From Acanthamoeba sp. SK_2022b (Eukaryota > Discosea > Longamoebia > Acanthamoebidae), in assembly GCA_027943245.1 (NCBI GenBank), contig JANDJZ010001778.1, forward strand, positions 1-18,865: DNA of 18,865 nt. The letters run 5' to 3'. Position numbers and translations under genes: made by a program. This document shows, piece by piece, positions 8,012 through 15,478 of the stretch (position 1 is its first letter; each line of letters begins with the position of its first letter). The notes beneath the pieces are model-generated. The model did not search any database. It saw only the letters and a list, made by a program, of their open reading frames with translations, and was not told the origin of the DNA.

Positions 8012-9190
8012 TCAGGCGCAGGCCACGCCTGCGCTGCGTGCGGAGCCTGCGGGCAGGCGGCTGCTCCAGAAGACCAGCACCATGCCCACGGCCGTCAGCG
8101 CGGCGGCGGCCCAGCCCAGGTTGACCAGACCCAGGCCACCGGCCAGGGCCAGGCCGCCGACCCAGGCACCCAGGGCGTTGCCCAGGTTGAAGGCCGCAAT
8201 GTTCAGGCTGGAGACCAGGTTGGCGCCCTGGGGGCCGGCCTGGTCCAGCACGCGCATCTGCATGGGTGCCACCGTGGCGAAGGCCACGATGCCCAGCACG
8301 ATCACATAGGCCATGGCCACGGCCTGGTTCCCGAAGGCCCAGCGGCCTGCCGCCAGCACCACCATCAGCGCCGCAATGCTCCACACCAGGGCGCGCATCA
8401 CGCCCCGGTCGGCCAGCTTGCCGCCCAGCAGATTGCCTGCGGCCAGGCCCGCGCCGAACAGCAGCAGGGTCAGCGCCACCAGGCTGTCGCCCATGCGGGT
8501 CACCTGGGTCAGCAGCGGCTCCACATAGGTGTAGAGCGCAAACACGCCCGCAAAGCCGAAGGCCGTGATGCCCAGGCCCAGCCAGACCTGGCCGTTGGCC
8601 AGCACGGCCAGCTCCTGTGCCAGCGGCGTGACCTCGGGGCGGCCCTGGTCGCGCGGCACGAAGGCGGCCAGGATGGCAAAGGCCAGCACGCCGATCGCGG
8701 CCACGGCCAGGAAGGCGCTGCGCCAGCCGAACATCTGGCCGATCCAGGCACCGGCAGGCACGCCCAGCAGGGTAGCCAGGGTCAGGCCCGAGAACATCAG
8801 CGCAATCGCCGACGCCTTCTTGTCCACCGGCACCAGGCCCGTGGCCACCACGGCGCCCACGCCGAAGAAGGTGCCGTGGGTCAGCGAGGTCAGCACGCGC
8901 GCCGACATCAGCCATTCATAGCTGGGCGCGAACGCGGCGGCCAGGTTGCCGGCGATGAAGATCAGCATCAGCGCCAGCAGCAGGCGCTTGCGCGGCCATT
9001 GGCGCGTCAGCAGCGTGAGCACCGGCGCGCCCACGGCCACGCCGATGGCGTAGCCCGAAATCAGCGAGCCCGCCGTGGGAATGCTGATGTGCAGATCCTG
9101 GCTGACCTGTGTCAGCAGGCCCATGATGATGAATTCCGTGGTGCCGATGCCAAAGGCACCGGCCGCCAGGGCGAGTAGGGAAAGAGGCAT
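8012..9190 (-). CDS. MFS efflux permease, DHA1 family (YdhP-like)
   Basis: This 392-residue, 12-helix inner-membrane protein has the N-terminal signature of the YdhP/arabinose-efflux-like DHA1 group: ALAAGAFGIGTTEFIIMGLL, then SIPTAGSLISGYAIGVAVGAP. The loop 2-3 motif is degenerate (TRQWPRKR), and a half-repeat GGKLADRG occurs between helices 6 and 7. Members are proton-driven exporters of sugars or drugs, but the substrate here is unknown. The frame is open for more than 100 codons upstream of the chosen start, yet the start at 9190 (MPLSLLALA) fits the family and has AAGGA 8 nt upstream on this strand. The gene is divergent from the LysR regulator at 9320, which probably controls it. Its stop lies 3 bp from the uvrA stop, in convergent orientation. 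Confidence 0.9.
   Translation of the reverse strand: MPLSLLALAAGAFGIGTTEFIIMGLLTQVSQDLHISIPTAGSLISGYAIGVAVGAPVLTLLTRQWPRKRLLLALMLIFIAGNLAAAFAPSYEWLMSARVLTSLTHGTFFGVGAVVATGLVPVDKKASAIALMFSGLTLATLLGVPAGAWIGQMFGWRSAFLAVAAIGVLAFAILAAFVPRDQGRPEVTPLAQELAVLANGQVWLGLGITAFGFAGVFALYTYVEPLLTQVTRMGDSLVALTLLLFGAGLAAGNLLGGKLADRGVMRALVWSIAALMVVLAAGRWAFGNQAVAMAYVIVLGIVAFATVAPMQMRVLDQAGPQGANLVSSLNIAAFNLGNALGAWVGGLALAGGLGLVNLGWAAAALTAVGMVLVFWSSRLPAGSARSAGVACA
8016..8034. terminator. GC hairpin at the convergent uvrA/MFS 3' ends
   Basis: GCGCAGGC and GCCTGCGC form a perfect 8-bp stem with a 3-nt loop, 8 bp after the uvrA stop and inside the last codons of the opposing permease gene. There is no T-tract on either strand, so it is at best a weak or factor-assisted end signal, or an mRNA 3'-protecting structure. 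No other terminator is visible between the two convergent genes. Confidence 0.3.
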
Positions 9191-9319
9191 GGACGGATTC
9201 CTTGTGATCCTTGGTGTGATGTCCAGTAATGTCGCACTGCAACATACCTTTGTGTAGATGGAATAATGGAAACGGATCTGTTCCTGTGTGGAATAGATGA
9301 TCCTTTTCTCGGAGACACC
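9191..9319. promoter_or_regulatory. Divergent MFS/LysR promoter region
   Basis: This 129-bp AT-richer gap separates the divergent permease and regulator genes, the standard site for a LysR operator. The stretch 9255-9300 contains repeated GGAA/TTCC elements, including GGAA (9268-9271) and TTCC (9281-9284) with a 9-nt spacer, and two TGGAATA copies. I could not assign reliable -35/-10 pairs for either gene. Confidence 0.45.
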
Positions 9320-10285
9320 ATGCCCGCACTTGTTCCTCTCGCCGCCGCCGACACGGGCAGCGCCGATGCCAACCGCTTTGCCGAGCTGGAAATGCTGATC
9401 CTGGTCGCCGAGCGCGGCAGCCTCTCGGCCGCTGCGCGCCACCTGGGCATCTCCCCCTCGGCCGTGAGCAAAAGCATGTCGCGGCTGGAGGCGCGCCTGG
9501 GCGTGCAGCTGCTGCAGCGCAGCACGCGGCGCCTGCATCTCACGCCCGAAGGCTGCCAGCTGTTCGAGCGCGGCAAGCGCGTGCTGGCCGACCTGGAGGA
9601 ACTGGAGGCCTGCGTGGCCGTGCGCAGCGAACCACGCGGCCTGGTGCGCATCAACACCAGCTCATCGACCGGAAAAATGCTGCTCGTGCCCCTGGTGCCG
9701 CAATTGCTTCAGCGCCATCCCGGGCTGAGCCTGGAACTGAGCTTCACGGACCAGATCGTGGACCTGGTCGAGGCCGGCACCGACATCGCCGTGCGCTGGG
9801 GCCAGCTTCCGCCCTCGGACATGGTGGCGCGGCTGCTGGGCCACACGCGGCAGGTCATCCTGGCCTCTCCGCAGTACCTGGCCCGCATGGGCCGGCTCAC
9901 CCATCCCGATGAGCTGGGCCACCATGTGCGCCTGGGCTGGAGCTACCAGCGCGCCATACCGCACTGGCCGTTTCTGGTGGACGGCCAGCGCGTTGCCGTC
10001 GATATCGGGGAGGTGGTGCGCGTCAACGACGGCGACGTGATGCGCGAGCTGGCGCTGCACGGTACGGGCCTGGCCCGCCTGTCGCTGTACCACGCCTGGG
10101 CCGACGTGCTCGCCGGCCGGCTGGTGCCCGTGCTGGAGGAATTCAACACGGGCGACCTGGAACCCATCCACGCCGTCTACCTGGGCAAGCCCGACCGCCT
10201 GCCCCCGCGTACGCGCGCCGTGCTCGACTTCCTGCAGGCGCATGTGGACCTGCGGCATGCTGAGCAGCTGCCGGCGCTGCCCTGA
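9320..10285 (+). CDS. LysR-family transcriptional regulator
   Basis: This is a 321-residue LysR-type regulator. The winged helix-turn-helix lies at about residues 18-77 (FAELEMLILVAERGSLSAAA, then ISPSAVSKSMSRLEARLGVQ and LLQRSTRRLHLTPEG), followed by a linker helix and a periplasmic-binding-protein-like effector domain (residues about 105-305). The start at 9320 (MPALVPL) is chosen over an in-frame ATG at 9266 because GGAG at 9311-9314 sits 5 nt before it. It leaves about 17 extra residues before the DNA-binding domain, longer than usual. Divergence from the DHA1 permease suggests that it controls that exporter and its own gene. The ligand is unknown. The SxxxSVSKS-type recognition helix and TxRxLxLTPEG wing resemble the PA0477/DmlR-like group. 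Confidence 0.93.
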   Translation: MPALVPLAAADTGSADANRFAELEMLILVAERGSLSAAARHLGISPSAVSKSMSRLEARLGVQLLQRSTRRLHLTPEGCQLFERGKRVLADLEELEACVAVRSEPRGLVRINTSSSTGKMLLVPLVPQLLQRHPGLSLELSFTDQIVDLVEAGTDIAVRWGQLPPSDMVARLLGHTRQVILASPQYLARMGRLTHPDELGHHVRLGWSYQRAIPHWPFLVDGQRVAVDIGEVVRVNDGDVMRELALHGTGLARLSLYHAWADVLAGRLVPVLEEFNTGDLEPIHAVYLGKPDRLPPRTRAVLDFLQAHVDLRHAEQLPALP

Positions 10286-10307
10286 GGGGTGGCCGGCAGC
10301 GAGGGCG

Positions 10308-11168
10308 TCACTCCTGCTCGGCTGGCAGAGGTGCGGCGTTGAAGGACAGGTTCTCGATGATGTCGTGCAGCACGGTGGGCACTGGGTCCACGGGTGCGTC
10401 GGCCGCGTAGACGATGCCTGTACCCACGCCCTTCGGGTCAAGCAGGCGTTTGACCACCAGCACCTGTTCGGGGCGGGTGCCATTGGTGCGGGAGCTGCCT
10501 TCACCCTCGTTCACGCTGTAGACGAAGTAGTAGGAGCGCAGCAATTGGCCGTAGTTGTTGACCTTGACGCACAGGACGCCGCCCGCCAGATTGCCCCGGA
10601 TCTGGTGTTCGCAACCAAACAGCCTGTCCGCCGTTTCCATCAGGCCATTGCCGTTCGCGGTGGCAGGCGTTTGCAGCTGCATATTCACCACTTCGGAAGC
10701 AACGCCTTCGCTGCCGAACGAAGTCAGCGCCCAGAGTCCCCTCAGGCTGGATGCCACGGCGGGGTAACCGAAGTTGAAACGCGAAATCGCCACTTCCTGT
10801 TCGCCGGGCAGCGTGATGAAACCCGACACGCCGCTGGTGAAGCGCATGCTGACCTGGCCCATGTTCCGGTCTTCGGAGCCCGACATCGGGCCGCTGCCCA
10901 GAAAGCGGCCGCCCTTGTAGCGGATCAGCGGAGCGGCAAAGCGGTTATTGGTCAGCGCGCCCGAGGTCATGTAGAAGGTGGGCTGGCCGCTGGGCTCGTA
11001 GGCATACATCTGCATGACCAGCGTGCCGTTCTGTGCATCGATGGCCAGCCCGCGACCCGGCTTGCCGTTGAGTTCGGAAGTCACGACCCAGGTGCCATTG
11101 CTGGGCATGAATGCGTGCGCCAGGCCGCAGCCCAGCAAGATGGCTGCTGCCAATGCTTTCTTGAACAT
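10308..11168 (-). CDS. Exported protein of unknown function
   Basis: I do not recognise a named family. The 286-residue product has a clear export signal: MFKK, a hydrophobic stretch AAAILLGCGL, then AHA before Phe20. Cleavage by signal peptidase I after residue 19 is likely; Cys14 in LLGC gives a weaker lipoprotein alternative. The mature part is rich in Gly, Ser, Thr and aromatic residues, suggesting beta structure. Two segments share a G-x-W-x-x-T-S opening: residues 25-44 (GTWVVTSELNGKPGRGLAID) and 144-164 (GLWALTS...). A motif YAYEPSGQPTFYMTSG follows the first one. Such G.W....GRG...D....LV...Y.Y..SG.P.FY modules are common in uncharacterised secreted proteins of beta- and gamma-proteobacteria (from memory). 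Cys186 and Cys200 could form a disulfide. The start at 11168 has GAGAGGG about 3-5 nt upstream. It appears to be a single gene, convergent with the LysR gene. Confidence 0.8.
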   Translation of the reverse strand: MFKKALAAAILLGCGLAHAFMPSNGTWVVTSELNGKPGRGLAIDAQNGTLVMQMYAYEPSGQPTFYMTSGALTNNRFAAPLIRYKGGRFLGSGPMSGSEDRNMGQVSMRFTSGVSGFITLPGEQEVAISRFNFGYPAVASSLRGLWALTSFGSEGVASEVVNMQLQTPATANGNGLMETADRLFGCEHQIRGNLAGGVLCVKVNNYGQLLRSYYFVYSVNEGEGSSRTNGTRPEQVLVVKRLLDPKGVGTGIVYAADAPVDPVPTVLHDIIENLSFNAAPLPAEQE

Positions 11169-11203
11169 GGTCCCTCTCTGTCTGATTAAGAAAATGCATG
11201 GGC

Positions 11204-11243
11204 ATTCTAGCCATCGTCTTTACAAAGAGAAACAGTGCGATGG
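11204..11243 (-). promoter_or_regulatory. Possible promoter and inverted repeat of the exported-protein gene
   Basis: On the minus strand TAGAAT (11209 down to 11204) is a good -10 hexamer 35 bp before the start codon. Just upstream, where a -35 should be, no TTGACA-like hexamer is seen. There is an inverted repeat instead, CCATCG (11211-11216) and CGATGG (11238-11243), with a 21-nt spacer that includes CTTTACAAAG. This could be an activator or repressor site. The remaining intergenic stretch up to 11348 shows no gene. Confidence 0.3.
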
Positions 11244-11348
11244 TTTTGAGTGGCTTTTGCTGGAGTCCCTGAAATGGGTTCGTACGCCGGCAATGTGTTT
11301 TCCAGCGTGCGTATTCAAACTTCTTGAAAGCGCCCGAGTTCCATCCAT

Positions 11349-12677
11349 TCACAGGCCTGCCCTGGCATTGCCCACGGGCCGAAAGGCGCGGGCACCCTGT
11401 CCATCCCGCCCGATCGCCCAGGCACACCACGCCGATACCGCTCCCGCAAACACCACATACAGGCACACCAGCCACGGGCTGCCACCGGCTGTCTTGACCA
11501 GCGCCGTCGCAATGATGGGCGTGATGCCGGACGCGAAGATCCCCGAGAACTGGTAGACGAAGGAAATGCCGGTGTAGCGTACCTTGGCGTCGAACAGGTC
11601 GCAGAAGAGGGCGGCTTCGGGACCGTAGACCGCCGCGTAGAGAATGCCGAAGGGCACGACGATGGCGATCCATATCAGCAGCACATTGCCGCCGCTGTGG
11701 GCCATGAGCCAGAAGGCCGGGAAGGCCGAGACCGCGGTGATCAGCGATCCCCACAGATACACGCGGCTGCGGCCCATGCGGTCGGACAGGCGGCCGAACA
11801 GCGGAATCGTGAAGCACATCACCACGGCGGCGACCATCACGCCGATCAATGCGTCGGTGCGGCTGATCTGCAGGGTAGAGGTCAGGTAGCTGATCGAGAA
11901 CACGCCGAAGACGTTGAAGAAAACGCCGTCGATATAGCGTGCGCCCATGCCCTTGAGCACATTGCCCGGATAGCGCCGCATCATGTCCATGAAAGGGATG
12001 GCCGTTTCCGCATTGCGTGCCTTGACGGCTGCGAATTCGGGCGTCTCCTTCACATGCAGGCGGATGTACATGCCCACGGCCACCATCAGGCCCGAGATCA
12101 GGAAGGCGACGCGCCAGCCCCAGGCCATGAATTGCTCTTCGGTACACAGCCAGGACAGCAGGGCCACCACGCCTGAGGCCATGAACAGGCCGATGGCCAG
12201 GCCCACCTGGGGCAGGGAGGCGTAGAAGCCCCGCTTTTCCTTGGGCGCGTATTCATAGGCCATGAGTACGGCGCCGCCCCATTCGCCGCCCAGTCCTATG
12301 CCCTGGGCCACGCGCAACAGCAGCAGCAGGATGGGCGCGGCCACGCCGATCTGCGCATGCGTGGGCAGCAGGCCGATCAGGAAGGTGGACACGCCCATGA
12401 TCATCAGCGTGACCACCAGGATGCTCTTGCGTCCCACGCGGTCGCCGAAGTGCCCGAAGATCACCCCGCCCAGCGGCCGCGTGACAAAGCCCACGGCAAA
12501 GGTGGTGTAGGCCAGCAGCGTGGAGATCAGCGGATCGTCGCTGGGAAAGTACAGCTTGCTGAACACGATGCCGGCGACCACGCCGTACAGGAAGAAGTCA
12601 TACCACTCGATGGTTGCGCCGATGAGCGCGGAGGTCACCACCTTGCGGATGACCCTGGGATCGGTTGCCGTCGTCAT
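11349..12677 (-). CDS. MHS-family metabolite:proton symporter (MFS)
   Basis: This 442-residue, 12-helix inner-membrane permease belongs to the metabolite:H+ symporter branch of the major facilitator superfamily (ShiA, KgtP, ProP, PcaT relatives). Diagnostic segments are SALIGATIEWYDFFLYG in helix 1, the loop 2-3 motif GHFGDRVGRKS at about residues 75-86, RVAQGIGLGGEWGGAVL in helix 4, and the second-half motif GRLSDRMGRSR. Family members import carboxylates, shikimate, aromatic acids or betaines with protons; the substrate cannot be assigned here. The start at 12677 has AGGAG 5 nt upstream on this strand. The gene follows the GMC dehydrogenase gene after 48 bp on the same strand, so the two probably form an operon controlled by the divergent IclR regulator. 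The permease may import the dehydrogenase substrate or a related acid. No convincing terminator is visible between 11244 and 11348. Confidence 0.93.
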   Translation of the reverse strand: MTTATDPRVIRKVVTSALIGATIEWYDFFLYGVVAGIVFSKLYFPSDDPLISTLLAYTTFAVGFVTRPLGGVIFGHFGDRVGRKSILVVTLMIMGVSTFLIGLLPTHAQIGVAAPILLLLLRVAQGIGLGGEWGGAVLMAYEYAPKEKRGFYASLPQVGLAIGLFMASGVVALLSWLCTEEQFMAWGWRVAFLISGLMVAVGMYIRLHVKETPEFAAVKARNAETAIPFMDMMRRYPGNVLKGMGARYIDGVFFNVFGVFSISYLTSTLQISRTDALIGVMVAAVVMCFTIPLFGRLSDRMGRSRVYLWGSLITAVSAFPAFWLMAHSGGNVLLIWIAIVVPFGILYAAVYGPEAALFCDLFDAKVRYTGISFVYQFSGIFASGITPIIATALVKTAGGSPWLVCLYVVFAGAVSAWCAWAIGRDGQGARAFRPVGNARAGL

Positions 12678-12725
12678 GCTGTCTCCTGGTTGTCTGTCGC
12701 ATTGCCGGGATGCAGGAACGGGCAG

Positions 12726-14378
12726 TCATGCGACCTTGAGCTGCCCTGTCTCTCCGTGCCTGTCTTCGCGAACCATGTCGGCGGCCTTCTCGGCCATCAT
12801 CACCACGGGCGCATTGGTGTTGCCCGAGACCAGGGTTGGCATGACCGAGCAATCGACCACGCGCAGCCCGGCCATGCCGTGCACGCGCAGCCGCGCATCG
12901 ACCACGGCCAGGGCATCGCTGCCCATGCGGCAGGTGCCGCTGGGGTGGAAGATGGTGGCGCCGTGGTTGCGGCAGAACTCCAGCAGCTCCGCATCGCTGT
13001 GCGCATCGGGGCCGGGCTTGACCTCGCGCTTCACGAAGGGGCGCATGGCCGGCGTGTCGGCAATGGCGCGTGCCGCGCGCACGGCCGCCACGTTGGTGCG
13101 GCGGTCCAGGTCGGTGGCCAGGTAGTTGGGCTGGATGGAGGGCGGCTCGAAGGCATCGCGCGAACGGATGCGCAACTGCCCGCGTGACTCGGGCCGCAGC
13201 TGGCAGACCGACATGGTGAAGCCCGAGTACGGATGGACCTGCCCGCCTGCCATGTCGGCCGACAGCGTGGAGACGTGGAACTGGATGTCGGGCGTGGCGG
13301 CCACGGGCCGGCCCTGCGCGTCCCTGAGCGCACGCATGAAGCAGCCGCCCTGGTTGATGCCCACGGCCAGCGCGCCCGAGCGGAACAGCAGCCATTCCAG
13401 CCCCAGCTTTGTCCTGCCCACCCAGGAATTGAGCTGGTCATTGGTGGTGATGGGCTGGCTGCATTCGTAGCCCAGGCGGATCTGAAGATGGTCCTGCAGG
13501 TTCTCGCCCACGCCCGGCAGATCGTGCACCACGGGAATTCCCAGGGACTGCGACAGCGCGGCCGGGCCTATGCCCGACAGTTGCAGCAGCTGCGGCGACT
13601 GGATGGCGCCTGCCGACAGAATCACCTCGGCCCGCGCCTGGGCCTGGCGCTCCTGCCCGCCTTGCCGGTAGCGGATGCCGGTGGCGCGCCGGCCGCGCAG
13701 CACCAGCTGCGTGGCCATGGCGTCGGTTTCAATGCGCAGATTGGGGCGGCGCCGGGCCTCGCCCAGATAGGCCTTGGCCGTGCTGCAGCGCAGGCCCTTG
13801 TGGGTGGTGAGCTGGTAGTAGCCTGCGCCCTCCTGGTCGCGGCCGTTGAAGTCCTCGGTGCGGGGCACGCCGACCTGGCCTGCACCGGCAATGAAGGCCT
13901 CGATCAGCGGATGCTGTGCGCCGATGTCCGAGACCTTGAGCGGCCCGTCCGCGCCATGGTCCGGGAAGGCGCCGCGCGCATTGCCTTCGGACTTCACGAA
14001 GTAGGGCAGCACCTCCTCATACGACCAGCCCGCATTGCCCAGCGCGGCCCAGTGGTCGTAGTCCTCGCGCTGGCCGCGCACGTAGATCAGGCCGTTGATC
14101 GAACTGCTGCCGCCCAGCGTGCGGCCGCGTGGCCAGTAGATGCGCCGGCCGTTCATGTTGGGGTCCGGGTCGGTCTCGAACTTCCAGTTGTAGACGGGGC
14201 TCCACATGGTCTTGCCGTAGCCGATGGGCAGGTGGATCCAGGGCGAGCGGTCCGGCGGGCCGGCCTCCAGCAGCAGCACCCGCGTGGCCGGGTCCTCGGA
14301 CAGGCGCGCGGCCAGCACGCAGCCGGCAGAGCCTGCTCCCACGATCACGTAGTCATAGCTGTCGATAGGGTCCGGCAT
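12726..14378 (-). CDS. GMC-family FAD alcohol dehydrogenase (choline dehydrogenase-like)
   Basis: This 550-residue flavoprotein belongs to the glucose-methanol-choline oxidoreductases, close to BetA, AlkJ and PEG dehydrogenase types. They oxidise an alcohol to an aldehyde using FAD and pass electrons to the respiratory chain or oxygen. The FAD-binding motif GAGSAG is at residues 14-19 with ribose-contacting Glu38. GMC signature 1 is at PRGRTLGGSSSINGLIYVRG, and signature 2 is near GAIQSPQLLQLSGIGP. The catalytic His478 lies in HPSGTCRMG, and the second catalytic position is the Asn of GNTNAP (about 520). There is no signal peptide, so it is cytoplasmic or membrane-peripheral. The start at 14378 has AAGGAG 7 nt upstream. 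It is first in an operon with the MHS permease and divergent from an IclR regulator. The real substrate is unknown; choline is not favoured because no betaine aldehyde dehydrogenase or BetI is nearby. Confidence 0.93.
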   Translation of the reverse strand: MPDPIDSYDYVIVGAGSAGCVLAARLSEDPATRVLLLEAGPPDRSPWIHLPIGYGKTMWSPVYNWKFETDPDPNMNGRRIYWPRGRTLGGSSSINGLIYVRGQREDYDHWAALGNAGWSYEEVLPYFVKSEGNARGAFPDHGADGPLKVSDIGAQHPLIEAFIAGAGQVGVPRTEDFNGRDQEGAGYYQLTTHKGLRCSTAKAYLGEARRRPNLRIETDAMATQLVLRGRRATGIRYRQGGQERQAQARAEVILSAGAIQSPQLLQLSGIGPAALSQSLGIPVVHDLPGVGENLQDHLQIRLGYECSQPITTNDQLNSWVGRTKLGLEWLLFRSGALAVGINQGGCFMRALRDAQGRPVAATPDIQFHVSTLSADMAGGQVHPYSGFTMSVCQLRPESRGQLRIRSRDAFEPPSIQPNYLATDLDRRTNVAAVRAARAIADTPAMRPFVKREVKPGPDAHSDAELLEFCRNHGATIFHPSGTCRMGSDALAVVDARLRVHGMAGLRVVDCSVMPTLVSGNTNAPVVMMAEKAADMVREDRHGETGQLKVA

Positions 14379-14405
14379 GCAGTGGCTCCTTTTGAGTTTC
14401 TTTTG

Positions 14406-14424
14406 AAGGAACTATTTGTTCCTT
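14406..14424. promoter_or_regulatory. Perfect palindrome, probable IclR-family operator
   Basis: AAGGAAC (14406-14412) and GTTCCTT (14418-14424) form a perfect 7-bp inverted repeat around TATTT. It lies 28 bp before the GMC start and 120 bp before the iclR-type start. The GGAAC-N5-GTTCC core has the size and spacing of known IclR-type sites such as TGGAAA-N3-TTTCCA. A weak promoter, TTGCAG (14460-14455) with TAAGTT (14437-14432) on the minus strand, would place this site at the transcription start, fitting repression. That promoter is inference. Confidence 0.55.
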
Positions 14425-14474
14425 TGGGTGAAACTTATTCGTTGCCGCCGTGGACTGCAACCCCGCGCAAACCC

Positions 14475-14502
14475 TTGCCGCCTCCTGGCGATCAGGCATG
14501 AT
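14475..14502 (+). promoter_or_regulatory. Weak candidate promoter of the IclR-type gene
   Basis: TTGCCG (14475-14480) and CATGAT (14497-14502) are separated by 16 bp, each matching four of six consensus bases. The predicted transcription start would leave about 35 nt before the ATG at 14544. No strong ribosome binding site precedes that ATG. Low certainty. Confidence 0.25.
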
Positions 14503-14543
14503 CGAAAGCGTTTCCGGCCTTCCACACGACACGACACCGCCCC

Positions 14544-15344
14544 ATGCCGCCATCCCTTGCCAGCGCTGCCCCGGACCCCACCCCTGCACGGCAGGACGAA
14601 GCGAACTCGGTCTCCGATCGCTCCCTGGCCGTGCTCGATTTCGTGACCCAGGCCGAGGCCCCGCCGGGCCTCATGGACATCGCAGCCGCGCTCAACCTGC
14701 CCAAGGCCACGGCCTCGCGCCTGTGCTCCCACCTGGAGGCGCGGCAATGGCTGCTGCGCCACGAGGGTGACCGCAGCTTCTCGCCAGGCCCCAAGCTGCT
14801 GAGCCTGGCCGTGCGCGCCCTGCAAGCCGACCCGCGCCAGGCCCTGCGCCATGAGCTGCTGTCCCAACTGGTGGCCCGTCTGGGCGAGACCTGCAACCTC
14901 ACCGTGCTGGACGGCACGCGCGTGCGCTACCTGGACCGTGTCGAGACCCACTGGCCGCTGCGCATCCAGCTGGAGGCCGGATCGATGGTGCCCATCCACG
15001 CCACGGCCAGCGGCAAGCTGTTCCTGGCCCATATGCCTGCGGCCCGGCGCGCCGCCATCCTGGACAGCGTGGAACTCACCGCCTGCACGGCCAACACGCT
15101 GACCACGCCCGAGGCGCTGGCACAGGAGTGCGCGCGCATCGTGCGCGAAGGCCACTCCTGCGACCGCGAGGAATTCATGCGCGGCATGATCGCCGTGGCC
15201 GTGCCCGTGCGCGATGCCAAGGGCCAGTGCCGCGCCACGCTGGCCGTGCATGCGCCGGAGGTGCGCATGCCGCTGGCGCAGGCGCTGGAGGGCCTGCCGC
15301 ACCTGAAGGAAACGGCCCAGCGCATGGCCGGCCTGCTCTTCTGA
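14544..15344 (+). CDS. IclR-family transcriptional regulator
   Basis: This 266-residue regulator has an N-terminal winged helix-turn-helix at about residues 24-82 (SDRSLAVLDFVTQAEAPPGL, then MDIAAALNLPKATASRLCSH) and an IclR effector domain at about 95-262. The effector domain includes the conserved HATASGK at 152-158, the acidic stretch SCDREEF and the MIAVAVPV strand. IclR proteins are usually repressors or activators of adjacent catabolic operons and bind small acids. It lies back to back with the GMC-MHS operon across 165 bp that contain a perfect palindrome, so it most likely controls that operon. The TRAP operon on its other side is a second possible target. The start at 14544 leaves about 20 unstructured residues and lacks a clear ribosome binding site, so a later start is possible, but none has a better site. 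Confidence 0.92.
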   Translation: MPPSLASAAPDPTPARQDEANSVSDRSLAVLDFVTQAEAPPGLMDIAAALNLPKATASRLCSHLEARQWLLRHEGDRSFSPGPKLLSLAVRALQADPRQALRHELLSQLVARLGETCNLTVLDGTRVRYLDRVETHWPLRIQLEAGSMVPIHATASGKLFLAHMPAARRAAILDSVELTACTANTLTTPEALAQECARIVREGHSCDREEFMRGMIAVAVPVRDAKGQCRATLAVHAPEVRMPLAQALEGLPHLKETAQRMAGLLF

Positions 15345-15360
15345 GGCGCTGGGCACCCCG

Positions 15361-15460
15361 GAAAAAAGGCCCCCACGCTGCCCTTGCTGCGCAAGGTCCG
15401 CTGCCCACCAGGGGGGCGCTTTATGCCTTGGGGCGGCCAGGCGGCAAAAAAAAGGGCCTC
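15361..15460 (+). repeat. Structured intergenic repeat, family B, copy 1
   Basis: From GAAAAAAGGCCCCCACGCTG at 15361 to AAAAAAAAGGGCC near 15460, this segment matches 18594-18696 base for base over most blocks, in the same orientation. Shared blocks are GGCCCCCACGCT, CCCTTGC-N3-GCAAGGTC, a G-rich block, CTGGGGCGGCC or TTGGGGCGGCC, and a poly-A tract before GGGCC/GAGCC. The hairpin CCTTGC (15382-15387) with GCAAGG (15391-15396) is kept in both copies although the 3-nt loops differ (TGC and AGG). The segment follows the IclR-type gene and overlaps the TRAP operon terminator at its right end. Confidence 0.7.
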
Positions 15461-15474
15461 ACTCGGAGGCCCTT
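15446..15474 (-). terminator. Rho-independent terminator of the TRAP operon
   Basis: Read on the minus strand, AAGGGCCTC (complement of 15466-15474) pairs perfectly with GAGGCCCTT (complement of 15452-15460) around a 5-nt loop. It runs straight into eight T (complement of 15446-15453). It begins 5 bp after the dctM stop and ends the dctPQM transcript. The T-tract is contributed by the poly-A end of repeat family B. Confidence 0.9.
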
Positions 15475-15478
15475 GTCG

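Noticed and set aside
9191..9538. N-terminal extension of the DHA1 permease up to 9538
   Set aside because: The extension overlaps the LysR gene and the divergent promoter region and has no permease character; the ATG at 9190 has a ribosome binding site and the family start.
13233..14501. 422-codon plus-strand frame opposite the GMC dehydrogenase
   Set aside because: It is a shadow frame; the minus strand has intact FAD and catalytic motifs, and this frame runs through the operator region.
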